This document shows, in pieces, positions 33,288 to 43,151 of a DNA stretch of 64,000 bases. The position numbers and the translations under genes were made by a program. The notes under the pieces were generated by a model. It made no database searches, was not told the DNA's origin, and saw only the letters and a program-made list of their open reading frames with translations. The DNA is from Planctomyces sp. SH-PL62 (GTDB lineage: Bacteria > Planctomycetota > Planctomycetia > Isosphaerales > Isosphaeraceae). The first letter of the stretch is position 1. Each line of letters begins with the position of its first letter. The stretch is taken from positions 5,208,001-5,272,000 of the forward strand of contig NZ_CP011273.1 in assembly GCF_001610895.1 (NCBI RefSeq). The letters are read 5' to 3'.

Positions 33288-34879
33288 GGCGTGAAGCCTT
33301 CCCAGGAGATCGGTTGATTCATGCGGTAGATCCGCGTCCCGACGTCGCGGCCGTCGACGATCACCGGGAAGTCGCGGACGGGCGTCGCCGCGAAGGCCAG
33401 CAGTGCATTGAGGCTCTCGGCGCGTCGACTCTTCGCCCGCAGCTCGTCGCGACCCACGACGACGTAGGCGAGGCTCCGATCCGAGAGCGCCTGGCGGACG
33501 TGCCAGTAGTCGTACCCGTCCGCCCGGTCGGCCACGAACCGGGCCCAGCCGCGGGTGTCGAGGATCTGCTCGCCGGCCCGGGCGTTCGCGACCAGCCAGC
33601 GACCGGCCTCCCAGTGGCCCCGACGACTCTCGTGCCCCGTGCGGAGTTGGTAGACGACCAGGATCAGGGCGACGAACGCCGTCACCACGGCCACCGCGCC
33701 CCGCCACGCTCGCGGCGGGACGGCGAGCTTCATCCCTAGCCCGCGGACGCAGACGAAGACCCCCGCCCCCGCCCAGATCGACGACGCCGCCACCAGCGGC
33801 AAGACGTGGCGGCTCGACAGGTAACCCAGGCTCGATCCGTGTCGCACGAGGACGAGGACGTAGGTCGCGGCGAAGACGCCCAGCACGAGCCCCTCGGCCC
33901 CGCCGGCGCCCGGCTCGCGGTCGCAGAGCCGCTGGACGGCGCGGCGGCGGGCCAGCCCCCAGACGGCCATGATCGCGAAGCCCCAGCACATCTCGTCCCA
34001 CCATTTCCGGCCGACCCAGACGAGGGCGGCGACCGGCCCGCCCAGGGTCTTGTCGTCCGACTCCTCCTTGGCGGAGAGGTCCAGGCCGGCCTCGGCGAGT
34101 CCCTGAGGCAGCGGCTGGGGCGTCGAACGACGGGCGGCGGCCTGCGGGCCCAGCGACGCGGCGTGGCGCAGGGCGAGCTTCTCGGAAACCTGCCCTTTCG
34201 CCAGCGCGTACGAGCCGACGCAGACCAGGACGGCCAGCCCGAGGGCCGGCAAGGCCGGGGCGGTCGCGACCGCACTCGCCCCGCGAGTCCGCGCCAGGTA
34301 GAGGGTCCAGGCCAGCCCGACGGCCATCGGCGCGAGGATCGCCTCGGGCCTCGCCAGGTAGCCGACGCCGCCGGCGAGCCCGGCGGCCAGGGCGAGCCGC
34401 CACGAATCGCGACGGATCGCCGCCGCCCCGAGCGCGAGCGTCGCCGTCATCCCCAGCAGGCCCAGGGCGTTGCCCAGGGTGTCGCGGCCGACCTCGCCGG
34501 GGACGGGAAGCAGCACGTAGAGGATCACGGCGATCAACGCCACGCGTTCGTCGAAGATCGCCCGAGCCAGCGCGAAGAGCGGGAACAGCAGCAGGAGCGA
34601 GGCCAGGGCCGACACTCCCTGCGCGGCGATTCGCCAGGCGTCCGGGCCGGGGCCCAGCAGCGCCGCCGAAACGGGCTCGACGGCCGCGATCAGCGCGGGA
34701 TAGAGCGGGTGCTGGTCCGTCCCCTTGATCACGTCGATCCAGGGATCGGACTGGAAGCGGCGGGCGGCGGCCAGGAACTTCAGGCCGTCCTGGGCCGGGA
34801 CGAGCGTGCGGTGGATCGCCGCGACGTGGAGGAGTGCGGCGAACGTCAGGATGCCGATGAACCAGCGACGATGCGCCAC
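33284..34879 (-). CDS. GT39/ArnT-like membrane glycosyltransferase
   Basis: 531 residues. TM1 (WFIGILTFAALLHVAAIHR) is followed by a loop with VPAQDGLKFLAAARRF carrying the GT-C catalytic Asp, then DQHPLYPALIAAVEP. About ten helices follow (SLLLLFPLFALARAIF, ALIAVILYVLLPVPGEV, AWRGAVAVVTAFVALILVVYQ). A periplasmic C-terminus (LVVGRDELRAKSRRA) ends the protein. It probably transfers a sugar or aminosugar from an undecaprenyl phosphate carrier to lipid A or core. The start is the ATG at 34879, about 70 bp after the epimerase stop at 34950. Confidence 0.85.
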   Translation of the reverse strand: MAHRRWFIGILTFAALLHVAAIHRTLVPAQDGLKFLAAARRFQSDPWIDVIKGTDQHPLYPALIAAVEPVSAALLGPGPDAWRIAAQGVSALASLLLLFPLFALARAIFDERVALIAVILYVLLPVPGEVGRDTLGNALGLLGMTATLALGAAAIRRDSWRLALAAGLAGGVGYLARPEAILAPMAVGLAWTLYLARTRGASAVATAPALPALGLAVLVCVGSYALAKGQVSEKLALRHAASLGPQAAARRSTPQPLPQGLAEAGLDLSAKEESDDKTLGGPVAALVWVGRKWWDEMCWGFAIMAVWGLARRRAVQRLCDREPGAGGAEGLVLGVFAATYVLVLVRHGSSLGYLSSRHVLPLVAASSIWAGAGVFVCVRGLGMKLAVPPRAWRGAVAVVTAFVALILVVYQLRTGHESRRGHWEAGRWLVANARAGEQILDTRGWARFVADRADGYDYWHVRQALSDRSLAYVVVGRDELRAKSRRAESLNALLAFAATPVRDFPVIVDGRDVGTRIYRMNQPISWEGFTP

Positions 34880-34949
34880 CCTGATCCTCCTTGACCCGAG
34901 CCTTCCGCGCGCCGATCCTCGGCCGCGACGGCGATTATAGGTGCACCCT

Positions 34950-35894
34950 TCAGGCCGTCAATGGCAGGACCGTGCAGCCTCGCGGCGCGACGGCGGCCCA
35001 GAGGTCCTCCATCGACCGTTCGAAGGTCGTCGAGGGCCGCCAGCCGATCTCGCCGGCGATCCGGTCGATGCACGCGCGGGAGTCGTCCGGTTCGCGACGC
35101 CGCGTCGCATCCGGATCGACCTCGACTCGGGCCGATCGACCGCTCAGGCGAACCAGCAGGTCGAGCCCTTCCCGGATCGTCCGCGAGCGGCCGGAGCCGA
35201 TGTTGTAGACGCGCCGGGGCGTTCCACGTCGCGCCAGTTCGATGAGGGCGCGGGCCGCGTCGCGGACGTCGACGAAGTCGCGGCGGGCGTCGAGCCGTCC
35301 CGCCAGGAGGGGGACCGGGTCGGCGGCCGGCGAGGCGAGCTGGGCGGCGAACCGGCCGAAGGCCAGCGATTCCGGCATCCCCGGCCCGATCGGGTTGAAC
35401 AGGCGGCCGACGACGACCTCCAGCGGCCCGCGATCGGCCAGGGCCGAGGCCGTCGCCATCATCTTGCTGCGGCCGTACGCGGTCATCGGCCGGCAGGGGT
35501 GGTCCTCGACCACGGGGAGGTCGGCGGCGGCGACCGGCCCCAGCTCGGCGGCCGAGCCGGCGACGACGACGCGGACGGGCCGGTCCAGCGTCCTCAGCGC
35601 GCTGAGGAGCCGGTCGGTTCCCCAGAAGTTCGTCTCGTACAGCTCCGCGTCGGGGGCCGGCGGCGTCTTCCCCGCCGCGTGGACCACGTAGTCCGGCTCG
35701 ATCTCGCGCACGGCGCGGGCGAGGCCTTCGGGCTCGCGGAGGTCGGCCGAAACGAACAGCACGCCGCGGAGGGATTCCGGACGGCTCCGACCCAGGACAA
35801 CGATCCGGTCGCCCGTTCCCGAGGCCCGCTCCAGCGCGTCCAGGACGTACCCGCCCAGCCAGCCGCGTGCTCCGGTGATCAGCCAGGTCGCCAT
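34950..35894 (-). CDS. NAD-dependent epimerase/dehydratase
   Basis: 314 residues from the ATG at 35894, chosen because the Rossmann motif LITGARGWLGGYVL follows at once. SDR features: FVSADLREPEGLA, VVHAAGKTPPAP, VVVAGSAAELG, catalytic Y-GRS-K in TAYGRSKMMA, RLFNPIGPGMPESLA, DFVDVRDAARALIEL and YNIGSGRSRTI. It probably makes a nucleotide sugar for the surrounding LPS genes; GDP-rhamnose or dTDP-sugar pathways are possible. It overlaps the end of the GT9 gene by 16 bp. The tail (VAPRGCTVLPLTA) is not conserved as far as I know. Confidence 0.88.
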   Translation of the reverse strand: MATWLITGARGWLGGYVLDALERASGTGDRIVVLGRSRPESLRGVLFVSADLREPEGLARAVREIEPDYVVHAAGKTPPAPDAELYETNFWGTDRLLSALRTLDRPVRVVVAGSAAELGPVAAADLPVVEDHPCRPMTAYGRSKMMATASALADRGPLEVVVGRLFNPIGPGMPESLAFGRFAAQLASPAADPVPLLAGRLDARRDFVDVRDAARALIELARRGTPRRVYNIGSGRSRTIREGLDLLVRLSGRSARVEVDPDATRRREPDDSRACIDRIAGEIGWRPSTTFERSMEDLWAAVAPRGCTVLPLTA

Positions 35895-36976
35895 GAAGTC
35901 TCCTTGGTCTCGAGGCGCAAGTGGGTTGATCGAGGACTTCGTCGGCCCGTCAACGTCCGCGTCGCCGCGTCGAACACGCGGTCGGGCGTGAGCAGCTTCA
36001 TGCAGCGGTGATGCCCCAGCGGGCATACGGGGCGCTGGCAAGGCCCGCACGGGACGGGGTGATACAGATGAATCGCGTGTGGATGATTGGTCCTGGTCCA
36101 TTCGATACGAGTGGGCCCGAACAGCGTGACGACCGGGGTGCCGAATGCGGCGGCGAAATGCCGGGGCCCGGAATCGGTCGTGACGAGCAGGTCCGCACGC
36201 CGCACCAGGGCCTTGGACAGCCCGAGGCTCAGGGGCCGGTCCGCCAGGCTGACGACCTTCGGATGCGCGGCCAGCTCGGCCATCCGCCGCGACTCCTCGC
36301 GCTCGGAGGGGCCGCAGAGCGCGACGACCGCGACTCCCGCCTCCTCGGCGAGGCGGCGGGCGAGGACGCCGAAATACTCGACGGGCCAGGCTTTCGACGG
36401 ACCGAACGCGCCGCCGTTGTTCAGGCAGACCAGTCCGGAGGAGACGTCCACCCCCAGCGTCGCGAGCGCCTCGTCGGCGGCGGCCTCGTCGGCCGGCGTC
36501 GTGGCCAGCTCCAGGCGGACGCCGTCGCCGGGGCATCCCAGCGCGTGGGCGAGGGCCAGGTAGTACTCGACGATCGGGCACGGCAGCAGCTTCCCCTTGG
36601 CGTCGCGAGGGGGAGCCAGGCGGTCGGTCAGCAACCAACCCCGGGCGTAACGCTCGTAGCCGACCCGGCGCTTAATCCCCGAGAGCCGGGAGATCCAGGC
36701 CGTGCGGATGGAGTTGGGGAGCAGCACCGCCGCGTCGGGGCGATCGGCCCGCAGACGCCGGACGAGCGCCGGGGTCCGCTGCTCGCGAAGTTTGGAGCGG
36801 GGGTGGAACAGGATCGTCTCGTCGAACCAGTCGAGCCCGTCGAGGACGGGGGCGACGTTCGGCTTGACGACGGCCGTCAGCCGACCCGCTGGGAAATGCT
36901 TCCGCAGGGCGCGGAAGGTGGGCGTCGCCATGACGGTGTCGCCGATGAGGCTGGGGCAGAAAACGACGATGTTCAT
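35879..36976 (-). CDS. Family 9 glycosyltransferase (ADP-heptose:LPS heptosyltransferase-like)
   Basis: 365 residues. The N-terminus VVFCPSLIGDTVMATPTFRALRKHFP is the GT9 signature. It continues with RVGYERYARGWLLTDRL, LVCLNNGGAFGPSKAWPVEYF (donor site), DLLVTTDSGPRHFAAAFGTPVVTLFGPT (phosphate loop) and a Cys-rich CGPCQRPVCPLGHHRCM near the end. Family members add heptose to the LPS inner core from the cytoplasmic side. The Cys cluster is frequent in WaaF-like proteins. It follows lpxK by 78 bp and overlaps the epimerase gene by 16 bp. Confidence 0.9.
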   Translation of the reverse strand: MNIVVFCPSLIGDTVMATPTFRALRKHFPAGRLTAVVKPNVAPVLDGLDWFDETILFHPRSKLREQRTPALVRRLRADRPDAAVLLPNSIRTAWISRLSGIKRRVGYERYARGWLLTDRLAPPRDAKGKLLPCPIVEYYLALAHALGCPGDGVRLELATTPADEAAADEALATLGVDVSSGLVCLNNGGAFGPSKAWPVEYFGVLARRLAEEAGVAVVALCGPSEREESRRMAELAAHPKVVSLADRPLSLGLSKALVRRADLLVTTDSGPRHFAAAFGTPVVTLFGPTRIEWTRTNHPHAIHLYHPVPCGPCQRPVCPLGHHRCMKLLTPDRVFDAATRTLTGRRSPRSTHLRLETKETSWRPG

Positions 36977-37054
36977 TCGGGGCCGGACCCTTCCATGGCG
37001 GATCCATCCGGCGATCCATGCCGGACGCCCGAGCCTCCGGGGTCGTCTCCCTCG

Positions 37055-38131
37055 TTATGCGTCCGCGACAGGCCGGGACTCGGGGAGCAAGGCCGCCAGC
37101 AGGTCTTCCAGCGGGCGGGCGTCGTCCAGGAGTTCAAGGCCGATCCGGAGCGCGCGAAGGGGGGCGTCCCCGAGATTCGAGAGGCGGAGCTTCACCAAAT
37201 CCTTCTGCGTGGTCAAGACGAGATTCGCCCCCGACGCCCCGGCCCATCGGACGAGATCGGCGACGTCCTCGGCGGAGTAGGGATGGTGGTCCGGGAAGAC
37301 TCGCAGGTCGGCGATCCGACAGCCGAGCGATTCGAGGCTCCGGCGGAATCCTTCGGGATTGCCAAGCCCGCAGAAGGCGGCGACCTCGCGGCCGTCGAGG
37401 CCGTCGAGCGACGAGGCGGACCCGTCGCCGTCGACGAGGTCGCGAGGCGCGTGGCGGGCTTCCAGGATCGGGATCGTGGCGTTGCGGCGGCGGACTTCCG
37501 ACCGGATCGCGGCGAGCCGGTCGGCCGGCGCGAGGTCGGCCCGGGTGACGATCACGGCGTCCGCTCGTTTCAGGGACGTCGCGGGCTCGCGCAGCAGCCC
37601 GCGCGGGAAGAGACGGCCGAGGCCGAACGGGTCGAGCGCGTCGAGCAGCACGAGGTCGAGGTCGCGGGCCAGCCGGCGGTGCTGGAAACCGTCGTCGAGG
37701 ACGATCAGCTCGGTCTCCAACTCGTCCACGGCGATCTCCGCGAGCCGGACGCGGTCGGGGTCCTGGAGGTGGGGGACGTCCGGGAGGTTCTCCTCCAGCA
37801 CGAGCGCCTCGTCGTTGACGGCGTCGGCCCGACCGTAGCCCCGGCTGATGAGGCAGACGCGCACGTCGCGGGCGCGATACCAGCGGGCCAGCCACTCGAC
37901 CATCGGCGTCTTGCCGGTCCCGCCGAGGGTCAGGTTGCCGACCGAAACGACCGGGACCCGCGCCCGGTGTACGGCCTTGAGGCCGCGGTCGAAGGCCGCG
38001 TTGCGGGCGGCGACGCCGAGCCCGTAGGCGGCGGCGGCGAGACCCAGGCCCATCCGGGCGGCGCTCGCCGTCGGCCCCTTGATCTCGCCTCGCACCAATC
38101 TCAGGAACCGTTCGGGATCGATGCCGCCCAC
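37055..38131 (-). CDS. lpxK: Tetraacyldisaccharide 4'-kinase
   Basis: 358 residues beginning at GTG. The N-terminal hydrophobic segment (ARMGLGLAAAAYGLGVAARNAAF) anchors it to the inner membrane. The P-loop is VSVGNLTLGGTGKTPMVEWLA, followed by SRGYGRADAVNDE, the conserved LDDGFQHRRLARDLDLVLLDALDPFG, LPRGLLREP, and FCGLGNPEGFRRSL near the end. It phosphorylates the 4' position of the lipid A disaccharide precursor. This implies that the organism makes lipid A and is a Gram-negative-type planctomycete. It is the first gene of the minus-strand LPS cluster. Length matches the family (about 330-360). Confidence 0.94.
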   Translation of the reverse strand: MGGIDPERFLRLVRGEIKGPTASAARMGLGLAAAAYGLGVAARNAAFDRGLKAVHRARVPVVSVGNLTLGGTGKTPMVEWLARWYRARDVRVCLISRGYGRADAVNDEALVLEENLPDVPHLQDPDRVRLAEIAVDELETELIVLDDGFQHRRLARDLDLVLLDALDPFGLGRLFPRGLLREPATSLKRADAVIVTRADLAPADRLAAIRSEVRRRNATIPILEARHAPRDLVDGDGSASSLDGLDGREVAAFCGLGNPEGFRRSLESLGCRIADLRVFPDHHPYSAEDVADLVRWAGASGANLVLTTQKDLVKLRLSNLGDAPLRALRIGLELLDDARPLEDLLAALLPESRPVADA

Positions 38132-38287
38132 GCGTTCGACGTCCTCTCTTTACGCGGCCAGGTCCGCGTCGGGGGGGCCGCCTCCCGGATCGTCGCGACG
38201 GCCGTTAAGATGGAGGAGGCTAACCGTAAGCCGCGGCGAGCGTCAAGCCGCACCACGACCGCCAGCCTCGAGAGCCCCAGGTCCCCC

Positions 38288-38674
38288 ATGATCCCTCCGC
38301 CAGAACCGCCGCACCCCCTTGTCGTCCACTGGCTCCAGCGGCACCTCAGCGTCGTGAGCTTCGTGCTGCACCTGATCGGCATCCCGCTGACGATCCTGGG
38401 CGTGCTCCTCTTCCCGGTCTATGCGTATCTGGTCTCGTTCCCGATCTTCGTCCTGGGGCTCGGGCTGTTCCTGGGGGGATTCGGGCTCCAGTTCGCCGGC
38501 CATTACCTGGAGAAGACCGACCCGGGCGAGGTGATCTACTTCAAGCGGCTGTTCGGCATGCCTTACGTCGAGTTCCCGCTGGGCGGGGGACCGTTCGCCG
38601 GGTACGACCGGGCGACGGAGGCGTCGGCGGGCGACGATGCTGCGCAATCTCAGGCCCCGGCGGGAACGGCCTGA
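38288..38674 (+). CDS. Mpo1/DUF962-like small membrane protein
   Basis: 128 residues from the ATG at 38288. It begins PHPLVVHWLQRHLSVVSFVLHLIGIPLTILGVLL, the His-containing first helix of the DUF962/Mpo1 family, then a second helix (FPIFVLGLGLFLGGFGLQFAGHYLEK) with the later conserved GH. Yeast Mpo1 is an iron-dependent 2-hydroxy fatty acid dioxygenase of the ER; bacterial members are uncharacterised. The protein ends in a low-complexity tail (ASAGDDAAQSQAPAGTA). It is transcribed away from lpxK. The family call rests on motif memory. Confidence 0.65.
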   Translation: MIPPPEPPHPLVVHWLQRHLSVVSFVLHLIGIPLTILGVLLFPVYAYLVSFPIFVLGLGLFLGGFGLQFAGHYLEKTDPGEVIYFKRLFGMPYVEFPLGGGPFAGYDRATEASAGDDAAQSQAPAGTA

Positions 38675-39114
38675 GCTTGCCTGTCCCTTTATGGCGTCGT
38701 GGACGATGCGCGAGGTCTCGGGTCGACCGGCCACACTTTCCGGCCCTTCGTTTTTTCGCCTGGAGCAGAATCGGCCCAACCCGTAATATCCGCCTCATCG
38801 CCTCAAGTCTCAAAACACGAACGTCCGATACCATTCGACAGGCCGACTCTCCGCACATTTCCGGGGGTCGAGGTCGCATCGTCTGATGTTCGTTCGCACA
38901 CAACTTGTTTTCGGCACGAAGGGTCGGCCATCGCACCTCGCCTCGGCCGCCCTCGTGGGTGTCAGAGCTGGGTCGCGACCGAGTCGGCCCGAATGCGACG
39001 GCGACGGTCGAGTCGTGGGCGGTAGACTCCGTGAGCCAAGCCAGGGATGGCGCGGCGTGTTCCCACGCCTCGAGTGACGCGTCACATGGCGATCTTAGTC
39101 AAGGACGGCTGGCC
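38675..39114 (+). other. 440-bp intergenic region upstream of the TolC-like gene
   Basis: There is no believable protein here. It is less GC-rich than its surroundings. It holds a T-run (near 38750) after a short GGCC-type hairpin, which could end the Mpo1-like transcript. It also has a TAATAT (about 38780) that would serve as a -10 but has no good -35. AAGGAC lies 9 bases before the ATG at 39115. The promoter of the TolC-BON genes is probably in this stretch. Confidence 0.4.
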
Positions 39115-41426
39115 ATGCGATTGACTTTACGAAGGAACCGATGGACTCATATGGCCGTGCTGGCGGCCTGGGTGGGCTCATCCGGTTGCCAGAGACTTCC
39201 CTACATCGACCAGTCCAAGTCCGTCCCCCACGACAACATGGGGAAGATGGCCCTGGAGGATAAGGAAGTCAAGCAGGCCGACTTCCTCTCCAGCGGCGCG
39301 CCGCTGCCCATCCCCAAGATCGCCAAGCCACGGACGACGAACGATCCCGAGGCCGACGAGATCTGGCCGATGACGTTGCAGGAGGCGATCCGGATCGGCC
39401 TCGACAACTCCGAGGTGGTCCGGGTCATCGCCTTCGGTGCGCAGGGCATCCCGGTCGGCGGGTTCGAGCCCCAGCCGTTGAACACGGGGGCCGGCGCGGG
39501 CATCGCCAGCGCCCTGGGCGCCGGGACGCTGCGGTCGGTCTACGACCCGGCCATCCAGGAGACCCAGATCGCCCAGGCCCTGAGCGCCTTCGACACGGCG
39601 TTCATCACCAACATGACCTACGGCAAGAGCTCCCAGCCGTTCAACAACGCGATCCAGGGCGGCACGTTCCAGCTCGCCGGGACGAGGACGCCGGTCATCT
39701 CGGTGCAGGACACGGCGAACTTCCAGATCGGCCTCCAGAAGCGGACGGCCACCGGCGCCCAGATCGGCATCGTCCACAACGTCAACTGGCTGTACCAGAA
39801 CAGCACGTTCCTGGTCACGCCGTCGGCGTACACGACGAACCTGCAGCTATCCTTGACCCAGCCCCTGATGGGCAGCGCGCCGATGCCCGGCCAGCAGGCC
39901 GGCCCGCCGGTCGGCCTGGAGGCCAACCGCGCCCCGATCGTCGTCGCCCGGCTCAACGCCGACGCGGCCGTCTGGGCGTTCAAGGCCGACGTCATGGCCC
40001 AGGTCCGGTCGATCGAGCAGCAGTACTGGGCCCTGGCCCAGCAGCACGTCCAGCTCTGGTCGGCCGAGAAGGCCGTCGAGCTGGCCCGCGAGATCGTCAA
40101 CCGCGAGCAGGCCGAGCTGGTCGTCGGCAAGGGGACCGTGGCCGACGTCGCCGAGGCCCAGCAGCGGCTGGAGCAGTTCAACCTCGACCTGGTCACCAAG
40201 ACGGCCGACGTCATCACCACCGAGCGGCAGTTGCGGAATATCCTGGGGCTCCCCCCGGCCGACAACCGCCGGATCATCCCGGTCACGCCGCCGACCGAGG
40301 CCCGCCTGGAGCCCGACTGGGATTCGAGCCTGGCCCAGATGGTCACCTTCCAGCCCGACATCGTCCAGCAGCAGCTCCTGGTGCGGATCGCCGAGCTCCA
40401 GCTCCTGATCACCCGCAACCAGCTCCTCCCCCAGCTCAGCCTGAACGTCCTCTACCAGTTCAACGGGTTCGGACAGAACCTGGACTCGGCCGAGGCGGTC
40501 ATGACGGGGGCCACGATCAAGGCCCTGGAACCGGTGATCGCCGCCCAGCAGCGGGCCGCCGGCGTCGCGGGGAACCCGGGCTTCTACAACAACTTCCGGA
40601 CCTGGCAGGTCGGCTGGTCGTTCCAGATGCCGCTCGGCATGCGGGCCCCGCTGGCCAGCACGCGGCAGGCCCAGTACACCTTGCTCCGCCAGCGGGCCTA
40701 CCTCCAGCAGGTCATCCACCAGACGGTCCACTCGCTGAGCCGGTTCTTCCTGGAAGTCGACGCCAACTTCAAGCAGTTCAAGACCGCCTCGCGGCTCCGG
40801 GCCGCCGCGGCCGAACGCCTCGCCGCCCAGCGGGCCTATTACGAGGAAGGCCGGATCACCATCGACCGCTTCCTCGACGCCGTCAGCCAGTACGCCCAGG
40901 CCGTCGCTCTCGAGGCCCAGTACAAGACGACCTACAACATCTCGATCGTCGCCCTGGAAGAAGCCAAGGGGACGCTCCTGGCCTACAACAACATCGCGGT
41001 CGCCGAAGGGCCCAACCCCCGCAAGGCGTACGTCCAGGCCCGCGACATTCAGGAAGGCCACAAGCAGATCCCGATCCCGCCGGACGGCCCGATGTACCCC
41101 GAGCGAGTCGTGGGCCCCGCCACGCCCGACCCGGTGGCGCCGCAGCCGCCGCCGAACCTCGAGCCCGGCGACCCGCTCCCCGCGATGCCCGCCCCGATCG
41201 GGCCGCTGGGACCCTCGCCGACCCCGATTCCTCCGTACCGACCGGCCGGCGAGGCCCCCATCCTCTCGCAGACGCCGGCCCCCCGGACCGACCCGGCCGC
41301 CATCCCGGCCGGCGGGCCCCCGCGACGTCTCCGACGCCGGCCCCGGCACCGGCCCCGAGCCCGGCGCCCACGACCGAAGAACTCCCCGAGCTTCCCGAGG
41401 CCGTCGACCTCCCGCCGCTCCCCTGA
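39115..41426 (+). CDS. TolC-family outer-membrane efflux protein (3' frameshift)
   Basis: An N-terminal basic stretch and helix end in GSSGC25, a possible lipobox. The OEP domains follow: PMTLQEAIRIGLDNSEVVRV, long coiled helices (IEQQYWALAQQHVQLWSAEKAVELAREIVN; VADVAEAQQRLEQFNLDLV), then ERQLRNILGLPP, QLLPQLSLNVLYQFNGFG and a second copy (ASRLRAAAAERLAAQRAYYEEGRITIDRFLDAVSQYAQA). A long Pro-rich tail follows. As written the frame runs to 41523 through a terminator hairpin. Adding one C to the run at 41317-41321 gives an Ala/Pro tail ending EELPELPEAVDLPPLP with stop at 41424-41426, just before the hairpin. TolC proteins form the outer-membrane channel of type I export and efflux. Confidence 0.87.
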
Positions 41427-41458
41427 CGGCGGGCCGACAAGCCGACGCGGACCCAACG

Positions 41459-41491
41459 AAAGGCCGACGCTCCCCCGGAGCGTCGGCCTTT
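41459..41491 (+). terminator. Intrinsic terminator hairpin after the TolC-like gene
   Basis: Perfect 15-bp stem AAAGGCCGACGCTCC / GGAGCGTCGGCCTTT with a three-base CCC loop, ending in TTT. Its position 33 bp after the corrected stop supports that stop. Confidence 0.8.
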
Positions 41492-41636
41492 CGGCGTTGA
41501 TCGCGACTACATGGAAGGCGTAGCCGGGGGATCGGCTTGCCACGGCCCGAGAGTCGCCTATAAACTTCATCGTGGGGGCCGTCCGCAGTTCGCGCATTGC
41601 TTCGCACCGCACGTCGACAAGGAAGGGGCGAGCATC

Positions 41637-42896
41637 ATGTCCCGGCGCCTTCGATTCATCGTCCTCGCGGCCCTGGCCGCTTGCTCGGCCCCTCGGCCGA
41701 CCCTGGCCTACGAACAGGGGCCGTCCCCTGCGCAGACCGTCGTCGACGCGCTCCGGGCGAACCCGCTCCTCCTCCCCTACCCGATCCGGGTCGACGTCGG
41801 GCGGCAGGGCGAGATCATCCTCTCGGGCAAGGTCGGGACCAAGGGCCTCCACGACCTGGCGATCCGAACGGTCATCGACCTGGGGCTCGTCCCCCACGAC
41901 GACCTGGTGATCGACACGCGCGAGGCCCACCGCGTCGCGCTCGAACAGACCTACGGGGGGGGCGCTGTCGTCGCGGCCTCCCCGCTCGGTCCCGCCCCGA
42001 CGTTCGTCTATCCCGAGCCGCTCTTCGGTCGCCTCGACGACCCATTCTACGGGTTCGAGCCCCCCATCCTCAGTCTCCCTCCACGCGTCGACGTACCCGG
42101 AGTCGCTCTCGCGGGTCGGCCCGCCCCGACGCCCGACGAGGCGATCCGCCGAGCCGCGGCCCCGGTGAAAGGGCGAATCCAGCTCGCCGTCGATGAGTTC
42201 GGCCAGGTGTCGCTTTCCGGCGACGTCGCGAGCGAAGAGGACAAGTGGATCATCGAACAGGAGGCGAGTCGCGTCCCCGGCGTGACCCGCGTGGCGAGCG
42301 ACCTCCGGGTCGTCAGCCGCACGACTCCCCCGCCCCCCCCGAAGCCCCTCGACGGCCGTCCGATCGAGCTGCAACGCCCCGTCCCTCCCCCACCGCCCCC
42401 CCAGGCGGTCCCCGCCCCAGCCCCCGCTCGCCCTGGCGTCGGCGATCCGCTCGGGACGCGGGTCGAGCAGGCGATCGAACGTCGTCCGGCGCTCCGAGGC
42501 CTCCCCATCGACACGCAAGCGGCCGACGACGTGGTGACGATCTCCGGGAAAGTCCCGTCCGCGTATGAGGCGATGCTCGCCTTCCGCGCCGTCCAGCAGA
42601 CGCCCGGCGTCCGCGAGGTCGTCGACAAGCTGGAATTCCCCCTTCCCGACGAGAACCACCCCAACCCCCTGAAGGCCAAGGCACGGCCGAGCGACCTGGA
42701 GCCGTACTTCCTCAACCAGATCCGACGCCACGCCGGCGACACCGCGCACGTCGATCGCGTCGAGGTCCGGGGGGACGTCGTCCAGGTCAGCGGCTCGCTC
42801 TCCCCGGGCGAGGATCAGGCCCGTATGGACGCCCTCCTGCGGTCCATCCCCTTGCTCCGCGACTTTCGGATCGAGTCGAATTTCCTCGCCGATTGA
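41637..42896 (+). CDS. BON-domain repeat protein, exported
   Basis: 419 residues from the ATG at 41637, preceded by GGAAGGGG. A signal peptide (RRLRFIVLAALAACSAPRPTLA) is followed by four BON-like repeats joined by Pro-rich linkers: residues ~35-100 (IRVDVGRQGEIILSGKV), ~165-228 (IQLAVDEFGQVSLSGDV...VTRVASDLRVV), ~270-335 (VVTISGKVPSAYEAMLAF...VREVVDKLEF) and ~355-419 (VEVRGDVVQVSGSL). BON domains bind phospholipid membranes in the periplasm (OsmY, DolP). It lies 210 bp after the TolC terminator, so it has its own transcript; the close placement still suggests an envelope role. Confidence 0.85.
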   Translation: MSRRLRFIVLAALAACSAPRPTLAYEQGPSPAQTVVDALRANPLLLPYPIRVDVGRQGEIILSGKVGTKGLHDLAIRTVIDLGLVPHDDLVIDTREAHRVALEQTYGGGAVVAASPLGPAPTFVYPEPLFGRLDDPFYGFEPPILSLPPRVDVPGVALAGRPAPTPDEAIRRAAAPVKGRIQLAVDEFGQVSLSGDVASEEDKWIIEQEASRVPGVTRVASDLRVVSRTTPPPPPKPLDGRPIELQRPVPPPPPPQAVPAPAPARPGVGDPLGTRVEQAIERRPALRGLPIDTQAADDVVTISGKVPSAYEAMLAFRAVQQTPGVREVVDKLEFPLPDENHPNPLKAKARPSDLEPYFLNQIRRHAGDTAHVDRVEVRGDVVQVSGSLSPGEDQARMDALLRSIPLLRDFRIESNFLAD

Positions 42897-43001
42897 GCCG
42901 ATTCGCCTGGCGCGGCGCGACACTGAAGAAGCTGGGCAAGCTCTCCGTGCCAACGACGCGATCGTCGGTCGTCAGGCCGCAAATCTTGAGCGGGTTTGAC
43001 C

Positions 43002-43031
43002 TTGATCGAATCTCCAGGGGCCGCTTAGGAT
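43002..43031 (+). promoter_or_regulatory. Sigma-70-like promoter candidate for the hopanoid operon
   Basis: TTGATC (43002-43007), 18 bases, TAGGAT (43026-43031), about 120 bp before the shc ATG. It lies in the 255-bp gap after the BON gene. By-eye match only. Confidence 0.35.
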
Positions 43032-43151
43032 GACCTCCCACTCAGGGGGGAGCGTCTCCGAAGCCTCCCCGCGCGCCGGCGATCACCGTCGATCTCCGGG
43101 AGCCCACGAGCGGGATCACGACGAGATTCAAATCAAGAGGATCGAGAACGC

